The notes beneath the pieces were generated by a model. The model saw only the letters and a program-made list of their open reading frames with translations, did no database searches and had not been told where the DNA came from. A DNA stretch of 64,000 nt from Rhizobium bangladeshense (GTDB lineage: Bacteria > Pseudomonadota > Alphaproteobacteria > Rhizobiales > Rhizobiaceae), in the NCBI RefSeq assembly GCF_001662075.1, contig NZ_LYPL01000005.1, forward strand, positions 1 through 64,000. Reading direction: 5' to 3'. This document shows, one piece after another, positions 38,268 through 47,253 of the stretch (positions are counted from its first letter, which is position 1; every line of letters starts with the position of its first letter). The translations under genes were made by a program, and so were the position numbers.

Positions 38268-38317
38268 ACATGCAGTCTGTATGTTTTTGCGTATTAACAT
38301 ACATTCAGTTTGTATGT
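38268..38317. promoter_or_regulatory. Tandem TetR operators between the VOC and TetR genes
   Basis: Two related 17-base sites, ACATGCAGTCTGTATGT at 38268-38284 and ACATTCAGTTTGTATGT at 38301-38317, lie 33 bases apart and differ at two positions. The second sits in a perfect 7-7-7 inverted repeat, ACATACA and TGTATGT (38297-38317), ending 11 bases before the TetR start. The first is a 7-3-7 inverted repeat with one mismatch, 21 bases from the VOC start. The layout suits one repressor dimer per gene. Confidence 0.7.
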
Positions 38318-38328
38318 AAATAGACCAT

Positions 38329-38907
38329 ATGGGCCGCAGCAATCGCGAGAGAACCGAGCAGACAAGGCAGGCGCTGATCGACGCCGGGCGGCGCATCTTC
38401 GTCGACAAAGGTTATGCCGAAACGGCGACGCCTGAGATCGTCGCGGCGGCAGGGGTGACGCGCGGGGCGCTCTATCACCATTTCGAGGACAAGAAGGCAC
38501 TGTTCCACGCGGTGATCGCATGCGAGGCCCAAGAAGTGGCCAAGGCAATCGAGGCGTCTTCGGCGCCGAAACAAGGAGCGCGGGCGGCACTGATCGCCGG
38601 CGCTTCGGCCTATTTCGCCGCGATGGCGCAGCCAGGGCGAACACGGCTGCTGTTAATGGAAGCGCCCGCCGTTCTCGGATCGCCGGTGGTCGCCGCACTG
38701 GATGCGGAGAATGCGGAGAAGAGTTTACGGGAAGGACTTTCGACGTTTCTGCCGGAGGCAGGCGCCTTGCTCGACCCGCTGACGTCACTGCTGTCGGCAG
38801 CTTTCGACCGCGCCGCGATCGCGATCGACGCCGGCGGGGACAGGCGGGATTACGAGCAGGCGATCGCCGTCTTACTCGACGGCCTCGCCGATCACCTGCG
38901 GCGGTAG
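38329..38907 (+). CDS. TetR family transcriptional regulator
   Basis: 192 aa. The N-terminal helix-turn-helix reads [20 protein letters not shown] and [18 protein letters not shown]. The C-terminal ligand domain resembles the multidrug-type TetR C-domain with a final [18 protein letters not shown]. It is divergent from the VOC gene across twin operators. Its last 36 bases overlap the end of the convergent endonuclease III gene. Confidence 0.9.
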   Translation: MGRSNRERTEQTRQALIDAGRRIFVDKGYAETATPEIVAAAGVTRGALYHHFEDKKALFHAVIACEAQEVAKAIEASSAPKQGARAALIAGASAYFAAMAQPGRTRLLLMEAPAVLGSPVVAALDAENAEKSLREGLSTFLPEAGALLDPLTSLLSAAFDRAAIAIDAGGDRRDYEQAIAVLLDGLADHLRR

Positions 38908-39654
38908 CTCGACGAGCGGCGCGGGAATATCTGAACTTTTCTCCGGCGATTTGCAAATGTCGGCGATGACGCAGCGCTCGCATTCGGGGCGGCGTGCCTT
39001 GCAGGTGTAGCGGCCGTGCAGGATCAGCCAGTGATGGGCGTGATAGAGGTAGTGTTTCGGAACAACTTTCATCAGCCGCGCCTCGACCTCGTCGGGCGTC
39101 TTGCCGGGGGCCAGCCTGATGCGGTTGGCGATGCGGAAAATGTGTGTGTCGACCGCCATCGTCGCCTGGCCGAAGGCCATGGACAGCACGACATTGGCGG
39201 TTTTGCGCCCGACGCCGGGCAGCCGGACCAGTTTCTCGCGCGTTTCCGGTACCTGGGCTGCAAATTCGTCGACCAGCATCTTGGAAAGTGCGATGACGTT
39301 CTTTGCCTTGTTGCGGTAAAGGCCGATCGTCTTGATGTAATCGCGGAGCTTCTCCTCGCCGAGATCGAGCATTTTCTGCGGCGTGTCGGCGACCTTGAAG
39401 AGCGCCCGCGTCGCCTTGTTGACCCCGGCGTCGGTTGCCTGAGCGGAAAGCGCCACGGCGACGACGAGGGTAAAGGGGTTGGTATGCTCGAGTTCGCCCC
39501 TCGGCTCCGGCCGCTGCACCGAGAAACGGCGGAAGATCTCCTCGCGCTCAGCCACGGAATAGGCGGTTTTCACCGCCGCTGCCGGTTTGCGGCGGGTGAT
39601 GACATTCGAGTTTTGCGACGGTTTGACAACGGTTTTGAGTTTCGGATTCGCCAT
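38872..39654 (-). CDS. nth: Endonuclease III (DNA glycosylase/AP lyase)
   Basis: 260 aa. The helix-hairpin-helix LVRLPGVGRKTANVVLS carries the catalytic Lys, and MAVDTHIFRIANR the catalytic Asp. The [4Fe-4S] ligands are seen as C-x6-C-x2-C-x5-C in CKARRPECERCVIADIC. The enzyme removes oxidised pyrimidines and cuts the abasic site. A basic N-terminal extension of about 40 residues precedes the catalytic core. The ATG at 39654 is used because the longer frame runs into the divergent DUF2244 gene, whose start lies 22 bases away. Confidence 0.95.
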   Translation of the reverse strand: MANPKLKTVVKPSQNSNVITRRKPAAAVKTAYSVAEREEIFRRFSVQRPEPRGELEHTNPFTLVVAVALSAQATDAGVNKATRALFKVADTPQKMLDLGEEKLRDYIKTIGLYRNKAKNVIALSKMLVDEFAAQVPETREKLVRLPGVGRKTANVVLSMAFGQATMAVDTHIFRIANRIRLAPGKTPDEVEARLMKVVPKHYLYHAHHWLILHGRYTCKARRPECERCVIADICKSPEKSSDIPAPLVELPPQVIGEAVE

Positions 39655-39676
39655 AGAGAATCTATACTCAACGGCC

Positions 39677-40174
39677 ATGATGGAAAGCAACGCCGACAGC
39701 TTCAACGAAAAGCCTGTTTTCGCAGCCGAACTCTTTCCCCACCGATCGCTCGGGCGCAAGGGCTTCAGGGTGCTGCTCATATTGTCGGGCGCCGTCTGCT
39801 TTCTCTACGGCATGTTCTTCACCGTGACCGGCGCCTGGCCGATCGGCTTCTTCTTCGGGCTGGATTTCGTCCTGCTTTACGGCGCTTTCTGGCTGAGTTA
39901 CCGCTCCGGAAGGGCACGCGAGGAAGTCACGGTGTCGCGCACGGATGTTTCGGTGCGCAAGTTTGCGCCGTCGGGGCGGATGGTGGAGCATCATTTCAAC
40001 CCGTTCTGGGCGCGTTTCCTCGTCCGCCGGCATCAGGAAATCGGCATCCTCTCCATGCAGATTTTCGGCGAGGGCCGGCGCACGGATGTCGGCTCCTTCC
40101 TGAACCCTCACGACCGCGAGAGCTTCGCCAAGGCTTTCAAAGGGGCGCTCGCCACGGTCAAGCAACGTCTCTGA
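39677..40174 (+). CDS. DUF2244 family membrane protein
   Basis: A 165-aa protein with two adjacent membrane segments (GFRVLLILSGAVCFLYGMFF and the following GFFFGLDFVLLYGAFWLSY, about 35-80). A cytoplasmic C-terminal part ends in the family-typical GRRTDVGSFLNPHDRESFA. DUF2244 proteins are common in alphaproteobacteria and have no known function. The gene starts 22 bases from divergent nth. ATG 39680 is an alternative start. Confidence 0.82.
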   Translation: MMESNADSFNEKPVFAAELFPHRSLGRKGFRVLLILSGAVCFLYGMFFTVTGAWPIGFFFGLDFVLLYGAFWLSYRSGRAREEVTVSRTDVSVRKFAPSGRMVEHHFNPFWARFLVRRHQEIGILSMQIFGEGRRTDVGSFLNPHDRESFAKAFKGALATVKQRL

Positions 40175-40252
40175 ACCGATCCGCCGGAGGCGCAAGAATC
40201 GGGTGGTTTGGCCGTCCGCCCTTGATTATCTCCTGTCTAAAGGAGAAAAACG

Positions 40253-41125
40253 ATGAATATGATCGCGAAGCTCGACACAGATATCACCCCCGGCGGCCCC
40301 GACTACGACACCGTCCGTCGGGTCATTGAACTCATCAGCGAAGAATATCGCGACCAGCCCTCGCTGGAAGCGATCGCGGCGCGACTGAACCAGTCCCCAA
40401 CGCAGCTTCAGAAGACCTTCACCCGCTGGGCCGGCCTCTCTCCCAAGGCCTTTCTGCAAGCCGTCACGCTCGACCACGCCAAGCGGTTGCTGCGCAAGGA
40501 AGAGATGCCCTTGCTCGAAACCTCCATCGAGATCGGGCTTTCCGGCCCGAGCCGCCTGCACGATCTCTTCGTCACCCATGAGGCGATGTCTCCGGGCGAA
40601 TGGAAGGCGAAGGGCGGCGGCCTGACGATCCGCTACGGCTTCCACTATTGCCCCTTCGGTGCGGCCCTCGTCATGGTCACGGATCGCGGCCTCGCCGGCC
40701 TTGCCTTCAGCGACGGCGGCGACGAAAAGGCCTGCCTGGAAGATATGACCTGCCGTTGGCCGAATGCCGAATACGTCGAGGAGCCGCAGGCGACGGCTCC
40801 CTATGCCGAGCGCATCTTCCAGCCGGGCCGCTGGACGTCGGACCAGCCGTTGCGGGTCGTCCTGATCGGAACGGATTTCCAGGTCAGCGTCTGGCAGAGT
40901 CTGCTGAAGATCCCGTTCGGCAAGGCCGTGACCTATAGCGATATCGCCAGGGATATCGGCCGGCCGACCGCCATGCGCGCTGTCGGCGCCGCCGTCGGGG
41001 CCAATCCGATTTCCTTCGTCGTGCCCTGCCATCGCGCGCTTGGCAAGAACGGAGCATTGACCGGATATCATTGGGGCCTGACCCGCAAGCGGGCCATGCT
41101 CGGCTGGGAATCGGCCCACGCCTGA
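40253..41125 (+). CDS. AraC domain-methylated-DNA-protein-cysteine methyltransferase fusion
   Basis: 290 aa. An AraC-type DNA-binding domain (about 20-115: LEAIAARLNQSPTQLQKTFTRW) is joined to an O6-methylguanine methyltransferase domain (about 125-288). The suicide Cys is in VVPCHRALGKNG, with TYSDIARDIGRPTAMRAVG as the DNA-binding helix region. It repairs O6-alkylguanine. The N-terminal Ada zinc domain, whose Cys senses methylphosphotriesters and switches E. coli Ada into an activator, is absent. AGGAG lies 7 bases before the ATG. Confidence 0.9.
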   Translation: MNMIAKLDTDITPGGPDYDTVRRVIELISEEYRDQPSLEAIAARLNQSPTQLQKTFTRWAGLSPKAFLQAVTLDHAKRLLRKEEMPLLETSIEIGLSGPSRLHDLFVTHEAMSPGEWKAKGGGLTIRYGFHYCPFGAALVMVTDRGLAGLAFSDGGDEKACLEDMTCRWPNAEYVEEPQATAPYAERIFQPGRWTSDQPLRVVLIGTDFQVSVWQSLLKIPFGKAVTYSDIARDIGRPTAMRAVGAAVGANPISFVVPCHRALGKNGALTGYHWGLTRKRAMLGWESAHA

Positions 41126-41137
41126 TACATGTCGGAA

Positions 41138-41653
41138 CTAGTCGAAATCGGAATTGATGATCCGAGCGATGATGTCATCATCCAGATTCGATAAGGCCTC
41201 CGCGATATCGATGTGCCCTTTAGCGACTGCCTGGGCTGCGCTTGCCGACCGGAAGGTCCACCGATCCCATGCTTCATGGCGATGAAGGCTTACACATTCG
41301 GTCAGGGGTGCGATCGCGTGTCGATAGGCTTCTTCCAGATCAGCCGGTAGCTCCGGCCCTCGCCCTGTCTTCCGAGAAACCTCAATGCTGGCCGGTAACT
41401 GATAGAATGAGAAATCGATCGGAGTTGCCGTGGTGAGTGCGATTCTAACGATATGGGGAACGGCCGCATATGAAGCCGTGTAGACATCACCCTGATGACA
41501 AAGGCTTGACCACAGACTGAACCAGGGTTCTGCGTTAGGAGCGGGCATTGGTTCAGGCGATTCTTGGAGATTTTTCATTAGCTTAGGCGTATCCCTCGCA
41601 GGGCCGTAGCAATGCCGTAATTCATCCCAACGCCGACTATCGAGTGAAAGCAT
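41138..41653 (-). CDS. Conserved protein of unknown function, lower GC
   Basis: I do not recognise a named family. The 171-aa product starts MLSLDSRRWDELRHCYGPA and has the block WFSLWSSLCHQGDVYTASYA followed by AVPHIVRI, and an acidic C-terminus (DDDIIARIINSDFD). No signal peptide or membrane segment is seen. The start at 41653 lies 4 bases after the stop of the SorC regulator gene (GGAATGAGTTCATG), which suggests coupled translation; an ATG 15 codons upstream would overlap the regulator. Base composition is near 50% GC in parts, below the 60%+ of its neighbours, so it may have been acquired. Confidence 0.7.
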   Translation of the reverse strand: MLSLDSRRWDELRHCYGPARDTPKLMKNLQESPEPMPAPNAEPWFSLWSSLCHQGDVYTASYAAVPHIVRIALTTATPIDFSFYQLPASIEVSRKTGRGPELPADLEEAYRHAIAPLTECVSLHRHEAWDRWTFRSASAAQAVAKGHIDIAEALSNLDDDIIARIINSDFD

Positions 41654-41657
41654 GAAC

Positions 41658-42635
41658 TCATTCCGCCAGTCGCAATAGTTCTCGCGCCGCACTTTCATCG
41701 GTGATCAGCGTATTGCAGCCGATGCGCTTGATTGTGGCGCGGATGGCAACGGCCCGATGGGCGCCGCCGGAGGAGAGTACGATGTGCTTGGCTTCCTTCA
41801 GCGTGTCGAGATCGACGGACATCACCCGACGATTGATCGAGTGGTCGACCGAATTGCCATCTCTGTCGAGGAAGTTGAACATGGTGTCGCAGACGCAGCC
41901 GGCGTCGATCAGTTCCTGCAGTTCGGCTTTCGATATCCAGCCTTCCGACAGTGAGGTCGAATGCGGGCCGATATCGCCGCAGCTGACGATCGCCAGATCA
42001 AGATTCTCGGCGAGCCGGTAGATGGTGTCCAAGCCGCACTTCTCGATGAGATTGCGCTTGGTTTCGACGGAATCGACCAGAAGCGGTGCCAGGAACATAT
42101 AGCATTCGGCGCCGAGCTGATTTGCCAGCCGCCACGTATAATCGATCGGATTCGTCTGGTGGACGGCGACGATGCCGCCGAGCAGCGACACGACCTTGCA
42201 ATTGGCGCGGCGCGGTGGCCGGAAGCTCGACAGCGAGGCGGTCATCGTGCGGCCCCAGCCGACGCCGATCGTATAGTCGTCCGGGATGGCCTCGGAAAGG
42301 AACTGGCCAAGCGCCAGGCCGACATTCTTTGCCAGCGAGGCGACGTCGCCGTGGACCGGCGCCGGCACGACGATCGCCTCGTCGAGGCCGTAGGCGCGCT
42401 CCAGCTTCACCGAAAGCTCGACGCAATCGCCGATCGAATCGTTGATCCAGATCTGGACTTCGCTGCGCTTCATCGCCTCGTCGAGCAGGCGGATGACGGT
42501 GGTGCGGCTGATACCGAGCTGTTCGGCGACATCCTTCTGCGTCAGGCCCTCGTTGTAATAGAGCCACGCGGCCCGCAGCCGTAGCGAGGATGCCTCCGAA
42601 TAGGCCGTATGCGTGCCGCGTTTGAGCTTGACCAC
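41658..42635 (-). CDS. SorC family sugar-binding transcriptional regulator
   Basis: 325 aa. The helix-turn-helix segment is AAWLYYNEGLTQKDVAEQLG then ISRTTVIRLLDEAM (about 22-57). The SorC ligand domain follows, with IGVGWGRTMTASLSSF and VVSLLGGIVAVHQ. It is divergent from transaldolase across a 422-base gap, so transaldolase or another pentose phosphate target is possible. The gene for the unknown 171-aa protein follows directly. Confidence 0.9.
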   Translation of the reverse strand: MVKLKRGTHTAYSEASSLRLRAAWLYYNEGLTQKDVAEQLGISRTTVIRLLDEAMKRSEVQIWINDSIGDCVELSVKLERAYGLDEAIVVPAPVHGDVASLAKNVGLALGQFLSEAIPDDYTIGVGWGRTMTASLSSFRPPRRANCKVVSLLGGIVAVHQTNPIDYTWRLANQLGAECYMFLAPLLVDSVETKRNLIEKCGLDTIYRLAENLDLAIVSCGDIGPHSTSLSEGWISKAELQELIDAGCVCDTMFNFLDRDGNSVDHSINRRVMSVDLDTLKEAKHIVLSSGGAHRAVAIRATIKRIGCNTLITDESAARELLRLAE

Positions 42636-43057
42636 ATGTCCTCCAGCCGAGTTCCTGCCCTAAATCCCATCAGGGATGAATGGCTGTCGCGGCGCGTTTG
42701 TTGCGAGGATAATGACGGGCGTGACACTTATGTCAATTGAAATGCACAAATGTCCTTGACTTTTCCTCGGGCGAATGGCGATAGTCCCGGCGACACGAAG
42801 TCGTTCTGTGCGTCCGAGGAGGACATAGTGCGGGCATGCCGAAAGTCACGACCGGCCTTCCAGCCGCAGGCGACATCGCTTGCGTTCGGCGTGCGGGTTG
42901 CCCGCGGGAACACGGCCACTGTCCTTCACGTTTATGAATCATCCGTGACGGATGTGCGCATTTTTGCCTGCAGCATGCCGACAGCCTGTCGGTAGATCAC
43001 CTTTGCCGGGCGGAACTCGCGCCGGTCGCAGCCCAAGTTCAACAAGGATTATTGACC
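42636..43057. other. 422-base intergenic region between the SorC and transaldolase genes
   Basis: No convincing gene is seen; an 81-codon frame at 42750-42995 lacks a ribosome binding site and has no family look. The region holds the inverted repeat TGACA-CTTA-TGTCA at 42722-42735, 87 bases from the regulator start. TTGACT at 42756 could be a -35 box. The short repeat is the best candidate operator for the SorC protein. Confidence 0.45.
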
Positions 43058-44023
43058 ATGACATCCAAGCTTGACCAACTCCGCGAGATCACCACCGTCG
43101 TCGCCGATACCGGCGACATCGAGGCGGTCGCGCGCCTGAAGCCGGTCGATTGCACGACGAATCCGAGCATCGTGCTGAAGGCGCTCGGCACACCGATGTT
43201 TGCCGATGCCATCAAGGAAGCCGTCGCCTGGGGCAAGACGCAGGGCGGCAATCCTGAAGCCGTCTCCTCCGCCGTCGCCGATCGCCTCGCGATCTCGGTC
43301 GGCGCTGCGCTGGTGAAGCTTGTCCCCGGCAGGGTCTCGACCGAGGTCGATGCCGACCTTTCCTTCGACACCGAGGCTTCACTTGCCAAGGCGCGCTCGA
43401 TCATTGCCGCCTACAAGGATCGCGGCATCGAACGGGACCGCATTCTTATCAAGCTCGCGTCCACCTGGGAGGGCATCCGCGCCGCCGAAGTGCTGCAGAA
43501 GGAGGGCATCGACTGCAACCTGACGCTTCTCTTCAGCAAGGCCCAAGCGATCGCCTGCGCCGATGCCAAAGTGTTCCTGATCTCGCCCTTCGTCGGCCGC
43601 ATTCTCGACTGGTACAAGAAATCGACCGGCAAGGATTACACCGCCGAGGAAGATCCGGGCGTTATCTCCGTGCGTGACATCTACAACTATTACAAGGCTA
43701 ACGACATCAAGACGATCGTCATGGGCGCCTCTTTCCGCAATGCCGGCGAAATCGAAGCCCTTGCCGGCTGCGACCGGCTGACCATCAGCCCGGCTCTGCT
43801 AGACGAACTTTCCAAGGATGAAGGCAAGCTGGAGCGCAAGCTGTCGCCGGAGAGCCGCAAGCCCGACGCCAAGATCTCGGTCGACGAGAAGACCTTCCGC
43901 TGGATGATGAACGAAGACGCGATGGCGACGGAAAAGCTCGCCGAAGGCATCCGCGCCTTCGCCAAGGACCTGACGACGCTGCGCAGCATGGTGCAGAAGG
44001 AACTGCAACTCGCTGCCGCCTGA
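43058..44023 (+). CDS. tal: Transaldolase
   Basis: A 321-aa class I transaldolase of the TalB type. [13 protein letters not shown] is the N-terminal family signature, and [18 protein letters not shown] carries the Schiff-base Lys. It moves a dihydroxyacetone unit between sedoheptulose 7-phosphate and glyceraldehyde 3-phosphate in the non-oxidative pentose phosphate pathway. AAGGATT precedes the ATG at 43058; a TTG two codons upstream is less likely. A strong terminator follows. Confidence 0.95.
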   Translation: MTSKLDQLREITTVVADTGDIEAVARLKPVDCTTNPSIVLKALGTPMFADAIKEAVAWGKTQGGNPEAVSSAVADRLAISVGAALVKLVPGRVSTEVDADLSFDTEASLAKARSIIAAYKDRGIERDRILIKLASTWEGIRAAEVLQKEGIDCNLTLLFSKAQAIACADAKVFLISPFVGRILDWYKKSTGKDYTAEEDPGVISVRDIYNYYKANDIKTIVMGASFRNAGEIEALAGCDRLTISPALLDELSKDEGKLERKLSPESRKPDAKISVDEKTFRWMMNEDAMATEKLAEGIRAFAKDLTTLRSMVQKELQLAAA

Positions 44024-44044
44024 TCGCGGTGCGCAAACTATTGG

Positions 44045-44078
44045 AGGCGTGGAGGCCGGCTGGCCTCCACGCCTTTTT
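44045..44078 (+). terminator. Rho-independent terminator of transaldolase
   Basis: A perfect 13-bp stem, AGGCGTGGAGGCC and GGCCTCCACGCCT, with the loop GGCT, followed by a run of five T (44074-44078). It begins 22 bases after the stop. Confidence 0.92.
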
Positions 44079-44098
44079 CGTGCTGATATCAACGGCCT

Positions 44099-44785
44099 AT
44101 GCGGCCGGAGGCGACGATAGTGCAAGAGAAGCGGGCAAGTTCTTTGGCGACGTTTTTCCGAAGACATGCAAGCTTCATCATCGCTTTCCTGGCCGGGCTT
44201 GCGGTCTTTCTGCTGGTGACATCGCGTGAGGTCAGCGCCCGCAACATCCTATTCGGATGGAATGCGAGCGCCGGCGTGTTCATCGTGCTCAGCTGGCGCA
44301 AGATGCTGCAGGCGACAATCGAAAGCATCCGCGAACGCGCTGCGGATCTCGATTTTTCCGATACGGTCCTTTTGGCTCTTTCGATCGGCGCAGCCGTTGC
44401 CAGCATCGCCGGCATCGGCCTCGAGCTTCATTCGATCAAGGAGGCTACACCCGACGTCGCGCTCACGCGGGCAGGCGGCGCCGTGCTGACGATCCTGATC
44501 TCCTGGATTTTTCTGCACACGCTCTTCACCATTCACTATGCCCATTATTTTTATGGCGGGGCCGAGGAAGGGGGCGGCTTGACGTTTCCCGACGGGATCG
44601 AAGAGCCCAGCTATTGGGACTTCCTCTATTTCTCCTTCACCATCGGTGTTGCGGCGCAGACGGCGGATGTTGCAGTCGGGTCGACCGGCATGCGTAAGCT
44701 GACGCTGTTGCATGCCGTGCTGTCTTTCCTGTTCAATACGACGATCCTGGCGCTGGCGATCAATGTCGGCGCTAGCCTGCTATAA
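44099..44785 (+). CDS. DUF1345 family membrane protein
   Basis: A 228-aa protein with about five to six hydrophobic segments. The family-typical block EPSYWDFLYFSFTIGVAAQT and the TLLHAVLSFLFNTTILALAI end are present. DUF1345 proteins are uncharacterised inner-membrane proteins. The first 20 residues are basic and cytoplasmic. The gene starts 20 bases after the transaldolase terminator, so it should have its own promoter. Confidence 0.8.
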   Translation: MRPEATIVQEKRASSLATFFRRHASFIIAFLAGLAVFLLVTSREVSARNILFGWNASAGVFIVLSWRKMLQATIESIRERAADLDFSDTVLLALSIGAAVASIAGIGLELHSIKEATPDVALTRAGGAVLTILISWIFLHTLFTIHYAHYFYGGAEEGGGLTFPDGIEEPSYWDFLYFSFTIGVAAQTADVAVGSTGMRKLTLLHAVLSFLFNTTILALAINVGASLL

Positions 44786-44854
44786 TGCGGTTTCCATGAG
44801 AAAAGCGCAAGCAAGAGCGGCTGGCCGATCGCCGCCTTTCGACCGGAGGGTAAG

Positions 44855-45298
44855 ATGGAAAGCGCCTCAAGCCGGCTGCCGCCGGCCGATCTCATTCTTC
44901 TCCTGGGCAGGCTTCTGCTGTCGCTGATCTTCCTGCACGAGGGGTTGTCGCTTGCGGCCGATCTCGCTGCGACCATAGACACCTTCGAAAAACTGGGTCT
45001 TTCGGCGCCGATCGCCTTTGCCACCATCGTCCTTCAGATCGGCGCCGGCCTTTGCGTTGCGACCGGGTTCCTCAGCCGGATCGGTGCCTTGGCGCTGGCA
45101 CTCTTTTGTCTGGCAACCGCCTTTCTCTTCCACACCAACTTTGCCAGCCACAACGAGCTCCTGCATTTCGAGAAGGATCTGGCGATTGCCGGAGGCATGT
45201 TCGTCCTGGTGGCTGCGGGCGCCGGATCGATATCGATCGGCCATCTGCTGAAGAAGCGGACCGATCGGTTGCACCGCTGGCTAAGGGCGATGTTATAG
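44855..45298 (+). CDS. DoxX family membrane protein
   Basis: A 147-aa protein with four membrane segments. The DoxX pattern is LGRLLLSLIFLHEGLSLAAD at the start, VLQIGAGLCVATGFLSRIGAL in the middle and FLFHTNFASHNELLHFEKDL before the last segment. GGAGG lies before the ATG. It may be co-transcribed with the DUF1345 gene 69 bases upstream. Function unknown; a second DoxX gene is at 9086. Confidence 0.82.
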   Translation: MESASSRLPPADLILLLGRLLLSLIFLHEGLSLAADLAATIDTFEKLGLSAPIAFATIVLQIGAGLCVATGFLSRIGALALALFCLATAFLFHTNFASHNELLHFEKDLAIAGGMFVLVAAGAGSISIGHLLKKRTDRLHRWLRAML

Positions 45299-45390
45299 CA
45301 GGCGCAATCCTGCCGCTGCCATCGAAAGGCCGGTTAGAGAGCGAGAGGTGGCTTCGGGCCGGAGGCTTGCCGAATGCCGCTGGCCGCAAC

Positions 45391-45564
45391 TTACAGAACT
45401 GCTTGTCCGGCCAACAGTGCAAGGACGAGGAAGATCAGGAAGATCACCAGGGCGATGCCGAAGAGCACGCGAGCGATGGTCGCCGTGGCTGCGGAAACAC
45501 CGGAAAAACCGAAGAAGCCGGCGATGATAGAAATCACGAGAAATATCAGAGCCCATTTTAGCAT
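45391..45564 (-). CDS. DUF1328 small membrane protein (YtjA-like)
   Basis: 57 aa, nearly all hydrophobic: [20 protein letters not shown], then a second segment [20 protein letters not shown]. This is the complete DUF1328/YtjA pattern, including the GFSGVSAAT turn between the helices. The function is unknown; such proteins are often stress-induced. The start at 45564 is chosen because the upstream part of the open frame is not hydrophobic. The following 250 bases to 45812 hold nothing recognisable. Confidence 0.85.
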   Translation of the reverse strand: MLKWALIFLVISIIAGFFGFSGVSAATATIARVLFGIALVIFLIFLVLALLAGQAVL

Positions 45565-45812
45565 GGTGTCATCCTTTGCTTTTGCCTGAGAAGACGCCGC
45601 AACCGGGAGATTGTTCCAGACCGTTGGCATCGGACCGCATTGCCTCGGGCGAAACGAGGCTCCCTTCAAAGCGTATACCGGCTGTGATTTGCCGATCGAC
45701 GATCAATCACCGGCAACCATCGTAGGCTGCGCTCCGATATGGTCTGGCGCGGCGGCAAGCCCTTGCTCGCACCTTGCGCCAGACTGGCTGAGCAGATCAG
45801 GCTGTTCGCCGT

Positions 45813-47240
45813 TCAGCCGTGATTGATCATCACGTGACGCACGGCGGTGTAGTCCTCCAGCGCGTAGGTCGACATGTCCTTGCCGTAGCCAGACTGTTTG
45901 AGGCCGCCATGCGGCATCTCGTTGACCAGCATGAAATGCGTGTTGATCCAGGTGCAGCCATATTGCAGACGGGCGGCGGTCTTCATGCCGAGGCCGATAT
46001 CCTTGGTCCAGACCGAGGAGGCCAGGCCGTAATCGCTGTCGTTCGCCCAGGCGACGGCATCGTCGGCATCGGAAAAGCGGGTGACCGAGACGACCGGGCC
46101 GAAGACCTCGCGGCGGACGATCTCGTCGTCCTGCAAGGCGCCCGCAATGACGGTCGGGGTGAAGAAGAAACCTTTGTCGCCGGAGATCTTGCCGCCGGTG
46201 GTAATCTCCATGTGCTTGTGTTCGGAAGCGCGGGCAACGAAGCTTTCGACGCGATCGCGCTGGCGCCGGGAGATTAGCGGGCCGATTTCGTTTTCGGTAT
46301 CGTCGGCGTGGTTGAAGCGAATGCTTGCGACGGCCGAGGAGAGATCGGCGACGAAATTGTCGTAGACCCTGGCATCGGCATAGATACGGCAGGCTGCCGT
46401 GCAGTCCTGTCCGGCATTGTAATAGCCGAAGGTGCGGATGCCCGACACGACGGCATCGATATCGGCATCATCGAAGACGATAACCGGCGCCTTGCCGCCG
46501 AGTTCCAGATGGGTGCGCTTGACCGTTTTGGCGGCGGCTTGCAGCACCTTTTTGCCGGTGGCGATATCGCCTGTTATCGAGATCATGCCGATCTTGGCGT
46601 GATTGATCAGCGCGTTGCCGACGCTTTCGCCGCGGCCGAGGATGACGTTGACGACGCCTTCGGGCAGGATTTTGGAGAGCAGCCTCGCCATCTTCAGCGC
46701 GGTCAGCGGCGTCTGCTCCGAAGGTTTGAAGACAACAGTATTGCCGCCGGCGATCGCCGGCGCCAGTTTCCAGGCCATCATCATCAGCGGATAGTTCCAC
46801 GGCGCGATCGAGCCCACGACGCCGATCGGATCGCGGCGGATCATCGAGGTGTGGCCGGGGAGGTATTCGCCGGCGGCCGGTGCATGCAGGTTGCGCACGG
46901 CGCCGGCGAAGAAACGATAACAATCGACGATCGCCGGGATTTCATCGTTGAGCACTGATTTGATTGGCTTGCCGCAATTCAAAGCCTCCAATGCGGCGAA
47001 GCCGGCGGCATCCTTCTCGATGGCGTCGGCGATCTTCAGCAGGTAGCCGGAGCGTTCGCCCGGCGTCGTCTGCGACCAGCTTTTGAAGGCTTTTTCGGCG
47101 GCATCGACAGCGGCGTCGACCTGGGACAGCGAGGCTTCGGGAAGGTCGGTCACCGTCTCGCCAGTCTTGGGGTTCAGGATGTGCTCTTCCGTCTCCGTGC
47201 CTTTTTCGAAGCGGGAACCGATCAGCATTTGGGTATCCAT
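45813..47240 (-). CDS. patD: Gamma-aminobutyraldehyde dehydrogenase
   Basis: A 475-aa aldehyde dehydrogenase. The catalytic Cys is in [13 protein letters not shown] and the general-base Glu in [23 protein letters not shown] is the cofactor loop. Long stretches match E. coli PatD/YdcW from memory ([39 protein letters not shown]-like ends). It oxidises 4-aminobutanal to GABA in putrescine degradation. It is the last gene of the five-gene transporter operon, as ydcW is in E. coli. Only the part from 47240 is coding; the open frame runs on upstream by chance. Confidence 0.9.
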   Translation of the reverse strand: MDTQMLIGSRFEKGTETEEHILNPKTGETVTDLPEASLSQVDAAVDAAEKAFKSWSQTTPGERSGYLLKIADAIEKDAAGFAALEALNCGKPIKSVLNDEIPAIVDCYRFFAGAVRNLHAPAAGEYLPGHTSMIRRDPIGVVGSIAPWNYPLMMMAWKLAPAIAGGNTVVFKPSEQTPLTALKMARLLSKILPEGVVNVILGRGESVGNALINHAKIGMISITGDIATGKKVLQAAAKTVKRTHLELGGKAPVIVFDDADIDAVVSGIRTFGYYNAGQDCTAACRIYADARVYDNFVADLSSAVASIRFNHADDTENEIGPLISRRQRDRVESFVARASEHKHMEITTGGKISGDKGFFFTPTVIAGALQDDEIVRREVFGPVVSVTRFSDADDAVAWANDSDYGLASSVWTKDIGLGMKTAARLQYGCTWINTHFMLVNEMPHGGLKQSGYGKDMSTYALEDYTAVRHVMINHG

Positions 47241-47253
47241 GATGTTCTCCCTG

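Noticed and set aside
42750-42995. 81-codon open frame in the SorC-transaldolase gap
   Set aside because: It has no ribosome binding site and no conserved-looking sequence; the region is better read as control DNA.
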